From positions 1 to 5,667 of the forward strand of contig CAIODE010000267.1 in NCBI GenBank assembly GCA_903856875.1: a DNA stretch of 5,667 nucleotides. Reading direction: 5' to 3'. The stretch comes from an uncultured Burkholderiales bacterium. GTDB lineage: Bacteria; Pseudomonadota; Gammaproteobacteria; Burkholderiales; Burkholderiaceae_C. Positions 5,233-5,667 of the stretch are shown here, piece by piece; position 1 is the stretch's first letter, and each line of letters begins with the position of its first letter. Position numbers and translations under genes: made by a program. The notes beneath the pieces were generated by a model, which did no database searches, had not been told where the DNA came from, and saw nothing but the letters and a program-made list of their open reading frames with translations.

Positions 5233-5667
5233 ATGGCATGGCGCGCTGAGCTCAAACTTGATTACACCCATGAGTCTCAACGCACCGTGGCCCGGTATTT
5301 ACACCAAGGCCCTCTGAGAATTCTGCAAAGTCTTTACCCAGAAGGTGACCAAATCTGCCACAACGTCCTGGTGCACCCACCAGGTGGTTTGGTAGGCGGC
5401 GATACCTTAGACATCCAAGTGAATGTATCAAAAGGTGCTCATGGCTTGGTCAGCACCCCTGGTGCCACCCGGTTTTACAAATCCGGTGGTCACCCTGCCC
5501 TTCAGCAAGTGGTGGCTCATGTGTCTGATGGCGCTAGGCTGGAGTGGCTACCGCTTGAAGCCATTGCTTACAACGACTGCGAAGCCACCAATCGCGCCAT
5601 TTTCAATTTGGCACCAGGTGCAGAATTGATCGCATGGGATGTCACAGCTTTAGGACTTCCCGCCTCC
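5233..5667 (+). CDS. ureD: Urease accessory protein UreD (UreH), 3'-truncated by window end
   Basis: UreD is a chaperone that binds apo-urease and, with UreF and UreG, takes part in loading nickel into the active site in the cytoplasm. The window shows the first 145 residues of a family usually near 270-290 long; the frame is open to the last base. Family motifs are clear: GPLRILQSLYPEG (26-38), CH-VLVHPPGGLVGGD (42-57), TPGATRFYKS (75-84) and W-LPLEAIAYNDCEA (105-118). ATG 5233 is the only methionine in the visible part and gives a normal UreD N-terminus. No Shine-Dalgarno sequence precedes it; the channel stop is 5 bases upstream, so translation probably depends on coupling. UreD usually leads the operon ahead of the urease subunits, so ureABC and ureEFG are expected beyond the window (inference). 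Confidence 0.93.
   Translation, partial: MAWRAELKLDYTHESQRTVARYLHQGPLRILQSLYPEGDQICHNVLVHPPGGLVGGDTLDIQVNVSKGAHGLVSTPGATRFYKSGGHPALQQVVAHVSDGARLEWLPLEAIAYNDCEATNRAIFNLAPGAELIAWDVTALGLPAS

Noticed and set aside
5423..5629. 68-residue + strand open frame inside the last 250 bases
   Set aside because: It is out of frame with ureD, whose protein motifs run through this whole stretch.
1..5667. CRISPR array, tRNA, rRNA, insertion sequence or phage signal
   Set aside because: I found no regularly spaced repeats, no cloverleaf-like sequence, no transposase and no terminal inverted repeats on reading the window by eye. The only repeat is the sensor duplication within the channel gene.

Overview
The window reads as a nitrogen-scavenging locus from a Gram-negative bacterium, most likely a betaproteobacterium of the Burkholderiales. 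Freshwater Comamonadaceae of moderate GC (Limnohabitans or Rhodoferax-like) would fit. This placement rests on protein style, moderate GC judged by eye, and the pairing of a NitT/TauT-type transporter with a urease operon; no database search was possible. All genes I accept are on the + strand.

Layout: bases 1-202 hold no gene but carry a strong candidate sigma-54 (-24/-12) promoter at 142-157. Two weaker NtrC-like enhancer elements lie 30 bp apart upstream of it. Next comes a compact three-gene ABC importer operon: periplasmic binding protein (203-1237), ATPase (1257-2075, TTG start) and permease (2088-2855, GTG start). A 132-base gap (2856-2987) holds an imperfect hairpin and a possible sigma-70 promoter. 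A second closely packed group follows: an unrecognised one-TM protein with four exported cysteines (2988-3581), then a large ion channel (3593-5227). Urease accessory gene ureD begins only 5 bases after the channel and is cut by the window end (5233-5667). It is easy to miss because it has no stop inside the window.

The most unusual item is the channel. It has two complete voltage-sensor domains in tandem, each with an S4 of six basic residues at every third position. They are followed by a single K+-type pore (filter TLASVGYGD) and a helical acidic C-terminal tail. The usual voltage-gated K+ channel has one sensor per pore. The small protein immediately upstream is a candidate auxiliary subunit.

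How the parts may work together (inference): under nitrogen limitation NtrC and sigma-54 would switch on import of a nitrogen-containing solute. The urease operon downstream would release ammonia from urea. The channel pair, apparently cotranscribed with ureD, could balance charge or move K+ or NH4+ during ureolysis. The transporter substrate and the channel ion are not settled by sequence alone.
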